From assembly GCF_947492405.1 (NCBI RefSeq), contig NZ_CANLMP010000001.1, positions 682,001-746,000 of the forward strand: DNA of 64,000 nucleotides, in the 5' to 3' direction. The stretch is from an uncultured Aquimarina sp. Its GTDB lineage: Bacteria; Bacteroidota; Bacteroidia; Flavobacteriales; Flavobacteriaceae. The translations under genes and the position numbers were made by a program. Below the pieces are notes generated by a model. That model was not told the origin of the DNA. It saw only the letters and a list, made by a program, of their open reading frames with translations, and ran no database searches. Shown one piece after another: positions 35,126 to 43,164 of the stretch. Within the stretch, counting starts at the first letter, position 1. Each line of letters starts with the position of its first letter.

Positions 35126-36349
35126 ATGCAATTCGATGCCTTAATACTCAAAGTTGCCAGTAGATGTAATCTTAATTGTTCTTATTGTTTTATGTATAAT
35201 CTAGGAGATACTACTTATAAAGGACAACCTAAATTCATGTCTTATGATATGATTGACTCGATTCTAGAAAAGACTAAAAAATATATTCTAAAGTATAATA
35301 AAAAAGAGTTTTCATTTATATTTCACGGAGGAGAACCCTTATTAATAGAAAAGAATTTCTATAGAACTTTTATCACTAAAGCGAATAGTATTAAAAAAGA
35401 ATTGCAAGATGTTGTTTTTAGATATGATATTCAGACCAACGGGGTTTTGATTGATGAAGATTGGTGCGCATTATTTAGAGAGTTACAGATGTATCCAAGT
35501 ATTAGTGTAGATGGCACCAAAAAAGCTCACGATATGTTTCGTGTAGATCATAAAGGTAATGGAAGCTATAATAAAGTTTTTGACGCAGTACGATTACTTA
35601 GAAATCAAATAGGGTATGCGGACACGGTTTGTGTAATTAATATAGAAGAAGAACCAAAAGCTATTTATGAAAGCTTTAAAAAGATGCACGTAAATTCTGT
35701 AAACTTTTTAATCCCTGATTTTACACATGATAATTTTCCATTTGACACAGGAAAAAGTGAAATGTCAGATTGGTTGATCGCATTATTTGATATTTGGATA
35801 AAGGATCCAAATAGATATAAAATACCAATGTTTATTGGGATGATGAATAAGTTATTAGGCATTAGAGAAACTTTTAACAACGAATCAGCGGTGTTAGTAA
35901 TTGAAACTAATGGTGAAATTGAAGCAATTGATTCCTTAAAAGCTTGCGGCCATGGATTTACTAAATCTGGAATGAATGTATTGAATAACAATTTCTCCGA
36001 TATTAAAAGCTCACCATTAGGAAAACTATATTTCGAAGATAGTACTACAAAATTATGTGTTAAATGTTTAGAATGTCCTATTCGAGATATCTGTCAAGGC
36101 GGAAGATTGGTACATCGATTTAAAAAGGAAAATGGATTTAATAATCCATCTGTATATTGCAAAGATCTAATAAAATTTATCGCTCATATTCAAAATAGGT
36201 TAATGGACCTTTTCCCAGAACTATATTCTAAAGAGCACATTGATAGTATGAAAACTGATGAAATCATGAATTATATCATTAATGTACATAAAAAAAGGAT
36301 TGTAGATATCAATTATACTGATGAATTAGAGTTTTTTGGACAAAATTAA
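35126..36349 (+). CDS. Radical SAM/SPASM peptide maturase, FxsB/GrrM cyclophane-forming type
   Basis: 407 residues from the ATG at 35126; an upstream TTG would lie inside the hairpin and is unlikely. The radical SAM 4Fe-4S motif is CNLNCSYC (Cys14, Cys18, Cys21), preceded by ILKVASR and followed by MYNLGDTTYKGQPKFMS, the signature of FxsB/GrrM/YhhB-like enzymes. The SAM-binding FHGGEP is at 67-72. The SPASM domain has Cys274, Cys311, Cys314, Cys317, Cys323 and Cys345, with CPIRDICQGGRLVHRF and NNPSVYC as in that family. Characterised relatives join an aromatic ring carbon to the beta carbon two residues later. The substrate is probably the peptide encoded just upstream. Confidence 0.87.
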   Translation: MQFDALILKVASRCNLNCSYCFMYNLGDTTYKGQPKFMSYDMIDSILEKTKKYILKYNKKEFSFIFHGGEPLLIEKNFYRTFITKANSIKKELQDVVFRYDIQTNGVLIDEDWCALFRELQMYPSISVDGTKKAHDMFRVDHKGNGSYNKVFDAVRLLRNQIGYADTVCVINIEEEPKAIYESFKKMHVNSVNFLIPDFTHDNFPFDTGKSEMSDWLIALFDIWIKDPNRYKIPMFIGMMNKLLGIRETFNNESAVLVIETNGEIEAIDSLKACGHGFTKSGMNVLNNNFSDIKSSPLGKLYFEDSTTKLCVKCLECPIRDICQGGRLVHRFKKENGFNNPSVYCKDLIKFIAHIQNRLMDLFPELYSKEHIDSMKTDEIMNYIINVHKKRIVDINYTDELEFFGQN

Positions 36350-36528
36350 ATAAAATCTCAACCGCAGATAAATATGGTTTCTGTTATAAAAAATCTCTGG
36401 GAGAGAATGATATAAAGTTTTTCTTTGATCATTTGATAGGTGATATTGTTTTACCTTTTTAGGAACCAAAAGAAGAATTACTTTTATTTAAATTAAAAAT
36501 CAGTTTAAAATATAATTTCCAACAATAA
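36346..36528 (+). other. Possible coding remnant after the maturase gene
   Basis: In one frame the bases after the maturase stop read ISTADKYGFCYKKSLGEN, then DIKFFFDHLIGDIVLPF, a stop at 36460-36462, and EPKEELLLFKLKISLKYNF before a second stop. It has no start codon but looks protein-like and could be the tail of a lost gene of the peptide locus. The rest of the 247-base gap shows nothing. Chance cannot be excluded. Confidence 0.25.
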
Positions 36529-36596
36529 ACTGTTAAAAACTTCATTTCTTTTTCTCCTAAAAAAACAAGTTATTTGTTTCCGGAAAAAAAAAGTCA

Positions 36597-37166
36597 TTGG
36601 AAGAACAAGTTATAGTAACTAAGAAATTTACTCGAAATAATTTCTTTAAAAACACCTATTGCGTGTTTAAGGGAGTACGTTTAAGAGAAATCTCCAGAAG
36701 AAAACCCCATTATCGCAGTGAATCCGGTAGTACGTATTATTATACTACTAATGGAGTATATCGATTATCTAATCATTGGGGAAGAGCTGCTAAATGTAAC
36801 TGGAGATTAGTATCAGAAATTCCTGTGGAAATTGATGATCTTCGATTAGGATATGCAGATTGGACAGATTTTAGAGAAAATTTAAGTGAAGATGTAGATG
36901 CGTATTATATCGCAGTAGATTTCGAAACAAAAACAGTGAGTTATAAGCATAAGGATAATCCTGCTTACGATTATATAGCAATTATTAGACCTGTAGATGC
37001 TACTCGTAAATTGATTAAACAAATCAAAAACCTCTTAGAAGATCATAAATGGGCTAAGTATTACGACTATGATGATTTAGATGAGTTCAGAAAAGAAGTC
37101 ATTATGGAACTCGTTAACACCAATAAATCGTTGCAGGAGATAAGACAGGAATTGGCAGCTTATTAA
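36597..37166 (+). CDS. Conserved-looking protein of unknown function
   Basis: 189 residues from a TTG start (MEEQVIVTKKFTRNNFF). It has no signal peptide or membrane segment. The N-terminal half is beta-rich and basic with many Tyr and Trp (GSTYYYTTNGVYRLSNHWGRAAKCNWRL); the C-terminal 60 residues are helical and charged (LIKQIKNLLEDHKWAKYYDYDDLDEF). I recognise no domain. It converges with the pirin gene, whose stop is six bases away. No functional link with the radical SAM locus upstream can be shown. Confidence 0.65.
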   Translation: MEEQVIVTKKFTRNNFFKNTYCVFKGVRLREISRRKPHYRSESGSTYYYTTNGVYRLSNHWGRAAKCNWRLVSEIPVEIDDLRLGYADWTDFRENLSEDVDAYYIAVDFETKTVSYKHKDNPAYDYIAIIRPVDATRKLIKQIKNLLEDHKWAKYYDYDDLDEFRKEVIMELVNTNKSLQEIRQELAAY

Positions 37167-37172
37167 TTAACA

Positions 37173-38045
37173 TTATTCTGGCATTACCACATAACTATCA
37201 TCATTCGTAACCTTAGGAAATTGTTTTTTTCTCCATTGATCTTTTGCTTCTTCTAGTTTTTTCTCACTAGAGGATACAAAATTCCAATAGATATATCTTT
37301 CTTCGGGGAACGGTTGACCTCCAAACAGAAGAAGATGTGTATTTGGTTCTAGAATAATAGAACAACTATCTTCTATTTTCGAGACTAACATATTTCCTTT
37401 AGTAATAGTGTTTTCACAAGCTTGTATTTCTCCTTCTACAATACAAATGCCAATTTCTCCTTGTAATTCACCTTTTATTTGTAATTCATAACGTTCTTTA
37501 TTTTTCACTTCTACCATAAAAAGTTCTGAATGTACAGGTAACGGAGATTCTTTACCATATCCTTTTCCGGCAATTAGTTTAAAATCAGTAGTCCCGTCTG
37601 CCCAGTTTGGTAATTCAGTTTTGTCTAAATGATGAAACTCAGGAGTGATATCTTCTAAATGTTTTGGTAATGCTACCCAAATCTGATATCCGTGGGTTAA
37701 GAATTCAGAACCATCTCGCATATCCCTTGGAGTTCGTTCTGTGTGTGTAACTCCTTTACCGGCAACCATCCAATTTACAGATCCTGGAGAAATACGTTGA
37801 TTAGTTCCTATACTATCACGATGCATCATCTCTCCATCTAATAAATAAGTTAAAGTAGATAGGCCAATATGAGGATGTTGATCGACATCCATATATTTTC
37901 CTTTTTTAATCATTGTAGGCCCCATATGATCTATGAAAATAAATGGACCAACCATTCTTTTTTTTCTGAATGGAATAAGTCTTCCTACTAGAAAATCACC
38001 AATATCACGACTACGTTCTTCTATTATTAATCCTTGGTTAGACAT
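37173..38045 (-). CDS. Pirin family protein
   Basis: 290 residues from the ATG at 38045 (MSNQGLIIEERSRDIG), which matches how relatives begin; an ATG 39 bases upstream would add a basic extension. The N-terminal cupin carries the pirin signature: VGPFIFIDHMGPTM, DQHPHIGLSTLTYLLDG, and GVTHTERTPRDM, with the three His and one Glu that bind iron. The C-terminal cupin ends RYIYWNFVSSSEKKLEEAKDQW. Some pirins have quercetin dioxygenase activity and others act as redox-sensitive co-regulators; the role here is open. Confidence 0.92.
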   Translation of the reverse strand: MSNQGLIIEERSRDIGDFLVGRLIPFRKKRMVGPFIFIDHMGPTMIKKGKYMDVDQHPHIGLSTLTYLLDGEMMHRDSIGTNQRISPGSVNWMVAGKGVTHTERTPRDMRDGSEFLTHGYQIWVALPKHLEDITPEFHHLDKTELPNWADGTTDFKLIAGKGYGKESPLPVHSELFMVEVKNKERYELQIKGELQGEIGICIVEGEIQACENTITKGNMLVSKIEDSCSIILEPNTHLLLFGGQPFPEERYIYWNFVSSSEKKLEEAKDQWRKKQFPKVTNDDSYVVMPE

Positions 38046-38206
38046 TAAACGAGTTTTTTTAGGTTTAGAATTTCTAAAATACACTTTTTATAAAGAGTAT
38101 TTCGTTAAATAAATATTAAGGACAGATAGTATCAAGGTGAGAAGTTTCTACTTTAAATTATTTTACTATCTTTTCCAAACCAATCTTAAACAACCTAAAC
38201 TGACCA

Positions 38207-39526
38207 ATGGAAATATTCTCCTCGTATAACCTAATTATAGAAGTTTCATTAGTACTTATTCTATCTTTTATTTTTAACGGAATAGCTAAGAAAACTAACG
38301 TTCCTGCAGTATTAATGCTCATTATACTAGGAATTATTATTCAGTATGCTATCAAAGCTTTTGGAGAAGGATCTTTCAATTTCTTTCCGATGTTAGAGGT
38401 ACTTGGAATCGTAGGTTTGATTATGATTGTATTAGAGGCTGCATTAGAATTAAAACTAAAAAGAGAGAAACTAGTACCAATCCTAAAGTCTTTAGCAATT
38501 GCTTTAATTGGGCTTGTTGCCTCAGCATATGTTGCTGCAGTAGTATTAAAAGCACTTATTGATGGAATGACTTGGCAGTCCGCATTATTATATGCTACAC
38601 CATTATCTATTTTATCCAGTGCGATCATTATACCAAGTGTAGCAGGGTTATCTGATGCCAAAAAGGAATTTCATGTATACGAGAGTACCTTCTCTGATAT
38701 TTTGGGAATTATGATGTTCTATTTTCTTACTGGTAAATTAAACCCTGCAGAAGATGCTGGTGTAAGCGGTTTTGCTTTCAATTTGATCATTACAATTATC
38801 ATTTCTTTAATTGCTAGTTATGGAATCATACTAATTTTTCAGAAAATTAAAAGCCAGGTAAAATTATTTCTTTTAATAGCAGTACTCTTATTATTATATG
38901 GTGTTGGTAAAAAAATGCACTTATCTTCATTAATTATCATACTGATTTTTGGTCTTGTAATTGCAAACATGAAATTATTCTTTCAGTGGAAACTAGAAAG
39001 TCTTTTAGATTTTGAAAAAGCAAAAGCCATTTATCATGAGCTACACGTTATTACCGCAGAAACTGCTTTTGTAGTAAGAACATTGTTCTTTGTGATCTTT
39101 GGTATTACTATAACACTTTCTTCTTTATTAAATCTAAAAGTTGCACTAATTAGCATATTGATTATTATTTCTATTTACGTCATTCGATATGGGTTATTGC
39201 GATTGTTTGTTGGAAAAGATATTTCTCCGCAATTATTTATTGCACCAAGAGGTTTGATTACAGTTTTGTTATTTTATGCAATTCCGGCAGAAGCAATGGT
39301 TCCAGGATTTGAGCCAGGGATTTTATTATTTGTAATTATTGGAACAAGTTTAATTATGACTGGTGGAATGATACGAGATAAACGATTAAAAGGAGCAGTT
39401 CTTACTCCAGAAGAAATCGAAGCAGCTGCTGATGCAGAAGTAGAGTTTATAATGAACACCACTACGGATCTCAGTGAAATTGAAGAATCTTCTATAAATG
39501 ATAATGAAGAAGAAATCCTTGAATAA
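38207..39526 (+). CDS. Cation:proton antiporter (Na+/H+ exchanger domain)
   Basis: 439 residues with 12 or so membrane segments from residue 6 to about 405 and an acidic cytoplasmic tail (about 405-439, EEIEAAADAEVEF to the end). LSILSSAIIIPSVAGLSDAKKEF and FYALPAE-like FYAIPAEAMVPGFEPG segments fit the CPA (Na_H_Exchanger) fold. It is expected to exchange Na+ or K+ for protons at the inner membrane, in keeping with a marine habitat. The WYL regulator gene follows nine bases later and may share the transcript. Confidence 0.85.
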   Translation: MEIFSSYNLIIEVSLVLILSFIFNGIAKKTNVPAVLMLIILGIIIQYAIKAFGEGSFNFFPMLEVLGIVGLIMIVLEAALELKLKREKLVPILKSLAIALIGLVASAYVAAVVLKALIDGMTWQSALLYATPLSILSSAIIIPSVAGLSDAKKEFHVYESTFSDILGIMMFYFLTGKLNPAEDAGVSGFAFNLIITIIISLIASYGIILIFQKIKSQVKLFLLIAVLLLLYGVGKKMHLSSLIIILIFGLVIANMKLFFQWKLESLLDFEKAKAIYHELHVITAETAFVVRTLFFVIFGITITLSSLLNLKVALISILIIISIYVIRYGLLRLFVGKDISPQLFIAPRGLITVLLFYAIPAEAMVPGFEPGILLFVIIGTSLIMTGGMIRDKRLKGAVLTPEEIEAAADAEVEFIMNTTTDLSEIEESSINDNEEEILE

Positions 39527-39535
39527 GTAATTATA

Positions 39536-40216
39536 ATGAAACGATTACATCGGTTAACGGCGATTCTGGTAAAATTACAATCTAAAAAAGTGGTTCAAGC
39601 TTCAGATTTAGCTGATAAATTTAATGTTAGTGTGCGAACTATTTATCGTGATATGTTGGCATTATCCGATGCTGGAGTACCAATAGGAGCAGAAGCTGGT
39701 ACTGGTTATTTTTTGGTTGATGGATATTCATTACCTCCAATTATGTTTAGCGAAAAAGAAGCCAATGCTCTGATAACAGCTTCTAAAATAATAGAAACAA
39801 ATAATGATGAGTCACTAATTTCTGACTTTAATGAAGCAATAGAAAAGGTTAAAGCAATTCTGAACACAACTCAAAAAGAAAAATTAGAACTTTTAGAAAA
39901 AAGAATCGTTAGCCCTCCTTATAAAAAATCTCCTTCAAGTACACACTTATCAGTCATTCAAAAAGCGATTACAGATTTAAGAGTTCTGGAGATTGAATAT
40001 ACCGCCGCATCTCAAGAATATACCAAACGAACTATAGAACCTCTTGGAGTATATTTTACTAATACCATTTGGGTAATGATTGCTTACTGTAGATTGCGTA
40101 GTGATTATCGCGAGTTCAGAACAGATAGAATCATTAATGTAATTGAAACTTCAGACTTATTTCCTCCTAAATTTTTCACGTTAGAAGATTATTTTAAAAA
40201 ATATTACGGAAATTAA
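39536..40216 (+). CDS. YafY-type transcriptional regulator with WYL domain
   Basis: 226 residues. The N-terminal winged helix (residues 1-60) reads RLTAILVKLQSKKVVQASDLADKFNVSVRTIYRDMLAL, a DeoR/HTH_11 domain. The WYL domain occupies about 140-210, with LRVLEIEYTAASQEYTKRTIEPLGVYFTNTIWVMIAYCRLRSDYREFRTDRI. WYL regulators sense small ligands or nucleic acid and often control the adjacent operon. A TGACA-N6-TGTCA palindrome overlapping a -7 box lies ten bases after its stop, upstream of the next two genes, which are the probable targets. Confidence 0.88.
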   Translation: MKRLHRLTAILVKLQSKKVVQASDLADKFNVSVRTIYRDMLALSDAGVPIGAEAGTGYFLVDGYSLPPIMFSEKEANALITASKIIETNNDESLISDFNEAIEKVKAILNTTQKEKLELLEKRIVSPPYKKSPSSTHLSVIQKAITDLRVLEIEYTAASQEYTKRTIEPLGVYFTNTIWVMIAYCRLRSDYREFRTDRIINVIETSDLFPPKFFTLEDYFKKYYGN

Positions 40217-40225
40217 TTTTACTAC

Positions 40226-40260
40226 TGACATAAGGTTGTCATAGGTCACTTGTAGTTTTG
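40226..40260 (+). promoter_or_regulatory. Candidate WYL-regulator operator and promoter
   Basis: TGACA (40226-40230) and TGTCA (40237-40241) form a palindrome with a 6-base centre. A -7 box TAGTTTTG follows at 40253-40260. The operator sits where a bound dimer would overlap the -33 region, and lies between the WYL regulator gene and its probable target genes. Confidence 0.55.
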
Positions 40261-40276
40261 ACTAAAATCAAAAACA

Positions 40277-40669
40277 ATGTATCACCTAATTCACACAATT
40301 ATGCTTAGTATGTTTTTATGCTGCGCAACTACATTTAGTCAAAACCAAAATCTTATGAAAAACAAACCGTACGCAATCGAGGTTGTATTATTCGAAGCAA
40401 ACCCTAATTATTCAAAAGAAGAAGTAAAAACTGCATTAATTTCGTTAAACAATATCGTGAAATTATACGATGGGTTTATAGATAGAACTACCGCACGTAA
40501 TGAGCAAGGTAACTATATAGATCTATTATATTGGACAGATATAGAAGCAGCTAAAAAGGCGGGAGAAGATATTATGAAAAATCCGGAAGCAGTAGCAATC
40601 TTTGAAGTTATTAAACCAGAGACTATGCAAATGTACCATCTAGATGTTTTTAATCAATTCGAAGAATAG
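40277..40669 (+). CDS. Small secreted protein, probable dimeric alpha/beta-barrel (ABM-like) fold
   Basis: 130 residues. The first 22 look like a signal peptide (MLSMFLCCATTFSQ), so the mature part would be periplasmic; translation from the internal Met27 would give a cytoplasmic version of about 104 residues. The body (YAIEVVLFEANPNYSKEEVK, then DGFIDRTTARNEQGNYIDLLYWTD, AAKKAGEDIMKNPEAVAIFEVI) has the pattern of antibiotic-biosynthesis-monooxygenase-like dimers. The catalytic status is unknown. It lies behind a candidate WYL operator and precedes an AlkC/AlkD-like gene by 24 bases. Confidence 0.68.
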   Translation: MYHLIHTIMLSMFLCCATTFSQNQNLMKNKPYAIEVVLFEANPNYSKEEVKTALISLNNIVKLYDGFIDRTTARNEQGNYIDLLYWTDIEAAKKAGEDIMKNPEAVAIFEVIKPETMQMYHLDVFNQFEE

Positions 40670-40693
40670 TTATATATTTAAAACTCATTAAGT

Positions 40694-41536
40694 ATGTTAT
40701 TAGACGTAAAACCAATTACACAATATCAAGATAAAATGATTCCAGATCATATTTTAAACCGAAAAGGAGCCAGAAGTCTTAAGGATCTCAATCCTGAAGT
40801 TATCGATTATCTGAATAATGGTCTTATCGAAACCGCTAATTTAATGGAGTGGTTAGCAGTAGACCAATTAAAATTATTAAAAAAAATATTGGACCAATTA
40901 GATAAATCTGATTGGTATGATAGTTTTTACGAAGCCGTTTCTAATCAAAAAAAACCTAGTGCTAATAGTAATACAAAAGTGATAGGTGCGACTTTTGCAC
41001 AGCTTACTTATGATACCACTATTATTAATTATTTGACTAATCATGTTTCTGATGTTCCCAGATGTTGGGCTGCACAATATTATGCCGCTATAGACATGTC
41101 AATAACAGAAAGACTACATACGATTAAACCGTATGCAGCTGATACGCATTTTGGGGTTAGAGAAGTTGCTATTTTCTCTGCCAAGGAATATATTATTAAG
41201 GATCTAGACCAGGCCATTATGATATTATCTAATTGGACAAAAGATACCGATGAAAATATTAGACGATATGCTGCAGAAGCGACACGGCCTGTAGGTGTCT
41301 GGACAAAAAAAATAGATATACTGAAAGAATCTCCAGAAAAAGCAATAGATATTTTAGAACCACTAAAATCTGATACTTCTAAATATGTTAAAGATGCGGT
41401 TGGTAATTGGCTAAATGATGCCAGTAAAACCAGACCTGACTGGGTGATAAAAGTTTGTGATCGATGGCAAAGTGATTCTACCACCAAGGATACAGCCTAT
41501 ATTGTTAAGAAAGCATTACGAACAATTAATAAGTAA
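40694..41536 (+). CDS. HEAT-like-repeat DNA alkylation repair protein (AlkC/AlkD superfamily)
   Basis: 280 residues, all helical. The C-terminal repeats contain NIRRYAAEATRPVGVW and DTSKYVKDAVGNWLNDASKTRPDW, which closely follow the HEAT-like repeat pattern of AlkC/AlkD DNA glycosylases. The N-terminus (LNRKGARSLKDLNPEVIDYL) is family-like too. Such enzymes excise 3-methyladenine and 7-methylguanine-type lesions. The canonical catalytic Asp of AlkD is not certain from reading alone. The gene shares a transcript with the small secreted protein and may be under WYL control. Confidence 0.78.
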   Translation: MLLDVKPITQYQDKMIPDHILNRKGARSLKDLNPEVIDYLNNGLIETANLMEWLAVDQLKLLKKILDQLDKSDWYDSFYEAVSNQKKPSANSNTKVIGATFAQLTYDTTIINYLTNHVSDVPRCWAAQYYAAIDMSITERLHTIKPYAADTHFGVREVAIFSAKEYIIKDLDQAIMILSNWTKDTDENIRRYAAEATRPVGVWTKKIDILKESPEKAIDILEPLKSDTSKYVKDAVGNWLNDASKTRPDWVIKVCDRWQSDSTTKDTAYIVKKALRTINK

Positions 41537-41752
41537 TTTAGTTTATTAACATTCTTATGGTATTTCTCATTATATCCGATAATTATCAAATCAAAAATCA
41601 TACTATCAAATAATTATTAAATAATCATTAATTCTTATTCTTTTTAAAATTTTTATAAGGAAATATTTTCAAGTTTTTTATAGATTTAAACTCCTTTTAA
41701 AAGATATTAACAATTGGTTAATCTCATAAATTTTAGCACTAAAGAATAGGTT

Positions 41753-43159
41753 ATGAGAGTACTTCACACGAGTTTAGAATGTTATCCTTTAGCAAAAGTT
41801 GGGGGTCTCGGTGATGTAGTAGGTTCACTACCTAAATATTTAACTGATTTAGATTGCATTACCGAGGTTGTTATACCTTTTTTTAATAATGAAAAAATCA
41901 ATCATCTTTCATGTGAAGAGGTTTATAACGGTTCTTTAGATTTAGGCAAAAACACCTATGATTTTAGTATTAAAAAGATGTTGTCTAAAAACGTTGGATT
42001 TCAGATATATCTGGTATATCAAGAAGATTTACTGTATAGACCAAATGTTTATAGCTATGAGGATGACACCGAACGATTTTTAGCTTTTCAATTGGCGGTT
42101 TTGAATTGGTTATTACATATTGAAACAAAACCAGATGTTATCCATTGTCATGATCATCATACAGGATTAATACCTTTTTTGGTTTCGCAGGTCGATAAGT
42201 ATAAAGACTTAATAGATATACCTACAGTATTAACAATTCATAATGCGCAATATCAAGGTCAGTTCTCATACGACAAATTAGATTATATACCACAATTCGA
42301 CCTACATAATATTGGTTTGTTAGATTGGGATCATTGTATTAATCCATTGGCTACGGGTATTAAATGTGCCTGGCGAGTAACGACCGTATCACCAAGTTAT
42401 ATGCAAGAATTACAGCATCAAGCCAATGGTTTAGAAGGACTTTTGTCTCATGAGAATGCTAAGTGCTTAGGTGTTTTAAACGGGATTGATCATGATATCT
42501 GGAATCCTGAAGTAGATTCAATGATCATACAGAACTATGGCGCAAAAAATATAATTTCTGGAAGAAAAGCTAATAAACAATGGTTGTGTAAGGAGTTCAA
42601 CTTTGATATAGATAAACCATTGTTTGCTTTTATAGGTCGATTAGTGTACGAAAAAGGAGCGGATCTATTACCAGATATGATTTCTGAAACATTAGAACAT
42701 CTGGATGTTAACATCTTAATTTTGGGATCTGGTGAACCAACTGTAGAATCACGTTTAGAGAAATTGAAAGAATATTTTCCTAATTCGTACAATACATATA
42801 TCGGATACGATGAGAAATTATCGCACATCATTTATGCAGGAGCTGATTTTTTACTCATGCCTTCGCGAGTAGAACCTTGTGGGTTAAATCAAATGTATGC
42901 ATTACGCTACGGTCTTATACCAATTGTTAGACGTATAGGAGGATTAAAGGATACAGTTATCGATATTGGCGATGATGGTTTTGGAATCTGTCATGATCAA
43001 GTAAACATTCAAGATGTATATAATTCAATTAAAAGGGGAGTTGAATTGTATAACAATCAAAAGCAATATAGGGGAATACAAAAAGAAATAATAAAAATTG
43101 ATCATTCTTGGAATAATTCAGCTAAGCAATACATTGAATTATATGAATCTTTAAAATAA
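41753..43159 (+). CDS. glgA: Glycogen synthase (ADP-glucose dependent, GT5)
   Basis: 468 residues. Lys15-Val-Gly-Gly-Leu (KVGGLGDVVGSLP) is the ADP-glucose-binding motif of bacterial GT5 synthases. The region HCHDHHTGLIPFL contains the catalytic His, and the C-terminal Rossmann domain has FIGRLVYEKGADLL and PSRVEPCGLNQMYALRYG with the conserved Glu-x7-Glu type motif. It adds glucose from ADP-glucose to the non-reducing end of an alpha-1,4-glucan. The gene lies five bases upstream of glgC, forming a clear operon. It starts the glycogen module and is not the GT4-type GlgM that makes maltose-1-phosphate. Confidence 0.93.
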   Translation: MRVLHTSLECYPLAKVGGLGDVVGSLPKYLTDLDCITEVVIPFFNNEKINHLSCEEVYNGSLDLGKNTYDFSIKKMLSKNVGFQIYLVYQEDLLYRPNVYSYEDDTERFLAFQLAVLNWLLHIETKPDVIHCHDHHTGLIPFLVSQVDKYKDLIDIPTVLTIHNAQYQGQFSYDKLDYIPQFDLHNIGLLDWDHCINPLATGIKCAWRVTTVSPSYMQELQHQANGLEGLLSHENAKCLGVLNGIDHDIWNPEVDSMIIQNYGAKNIISGRKANKQWLCKEFNFDIDKPLFAFIGRLVYEKGADLLPDMISETLEHLDVNILILGSGEPTVESRLEKLKEYFPNSYNTYIGYDEKLSHIIYAGADFLLMPSRVEPCGLNQMYALRYGLIPIVRRIGGLKDTVIDIGDDGFGICHDQVNIQDVYNSIKRGVELYNNQKQYRGIQKEIIKIDHSWNNSAKQYIELYESLK

Positions 43160-43164
43160 CCACA

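Noticed and set aside
41753..43159. GlgM-type maltose-1-phosphate synthase feeding GlgE
   Set aside because: The KVGGL motif at residue 15 and overall length identify the classical GT5 glycogen synthase rather than the GT4 GlgM.
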